Origin: a virus
DNA length: 21,032 bases
Strand: one strand, 5' to 3'
Virus record (IMG/VR): IMGVR_UViG_3300007559_000029
Coordinates: 1-21,032 of that record
Shown: positions 21,009 to 21,032 of the stretch, piece after piece
How the letters are laid out: each line of letters begins with the position of its first letter
Numbering within the stretch: the stretch's first letter is position 1
Program-made: the position numbers and the translations under genes
The notes under the pieces: generated by a model
The model's input: the letters and a program-made list of their open reading frames with translations, nothing else
The model's database searches: none
Told to the model about the DNA's origin: nothing

Positions 21009-21032
21009 CTTCTGCTATCAATGTGCATGGGA
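20872..21032 (+). CDS. Out-of-frame overlapping ORF with two CxxC pairs (partial)
   Basis: A frame opens at ATG 20872, ten bases after an in-frame stop (20860-20862), and stays open to the window edge for about 53 codons. It overlaps the 20757-21008 gene out of frame over 137 nt. The product begins MKDELNSISKETKNEKNLEP and continues with a segment ending CRMCLRPIKEDNFCYQC, i.e. CxxC, eleven residues, CxxC, the spacing of a short zinc-ribbon or zinc-finger module. The Lys/Glu-rich first 30 residues resemble a linker. It may be a real overlapping gene whose metal-binding part continues past the window, or a chance frame in A-rich DNA. The regular Cys pairs favour the former. Confidence 0.45.
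   Translation, partial: MKDELNSISKETKNEKNLEPIEQTSIRPLKEPMLCRMCLRPIKEDNFCYQCAW

Overview
The window is a 21 kb piece of a tailed-phage genome of the T4-like (contractile-tail myovirus) superfamily, probably a distant or environmental branch rather than a close T4 relative. The evidence is a run of baseplate and late genes: a gp25-like wedge protein, a gp6/Baseplate-J-like wedge protein, an OB-fold baseplate spike candidate and a gp55-like late sigma factor. Around them lie many Ser/Gly-rich (SGS, TGS) structural and fibre proteins. The DNA is AT-rich. Almost no gene has a Shine-Dalgarno sequence; starts are preceded by A/T-rich leaders (for example at 3052, 5827, 6897, 16955 and 20757). That initiation style is common in Bacteroidota, so a Bacteroidota host is a reasonable but unproven inference.

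Layout. From about 19877 down to 1, everything reads on the minus strand and is tightly packed (1-26 nt overlaps or gaps of a few bases), like one long late operon. In transcription order it holds: an unknown protein (19877-19398); a 181-nt spacer with a GC-rich structured island; an unknown protein (19216-18845); a 153-nt AT-rich spacer with three 20-bp tandem repeats and a TATAAATA late-promoter candidate; an HD-domain hydrolase; a one-span membrane coiled-coil protein; the gp55-like late sigma factor; a small helical protein; the spike candidate; two unknown proteins; gp25; gp6; a beta-sandwich structural protein; a coiled-coil protein; a 1048-aa baseplate or tail protein with a Pro/Thr/Ala repeat; and four more structural proteins, two of them paralogous. 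The block ends with three fibre proteins (one with an S74 intramolecular chaperone), a GIY-YIG nuclease and the start of another conserved gene that leaves the window.

At about 19878-19974 the strand switches. The plus-strand genes to the right are of another character: two small membrane/coiled-coil proteins, a YhcH/YjgK/YiaL (NanQ/EbgC-type, DUF386) sugar-anomerase-like protein, and a small reading frame with two CxxC pairs that overlaps the last membrane gene out of frame and leaves the window.

How they may work together: the gp55-like factor would direct late transcription of the baseplate/tail/fibre block that follows it on the same strand. The plus-strand block looks like an accessory region. 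Points most worth a second look are the YhcH-like protein in a phage, the GC-rich island, the 20-bp iterated repeats, the Pro-rich repeat with a Cys-bearing tip on the 1048-aa protein, and the out-of-frame overlapping zinc-ribbon-like frame at the right end.
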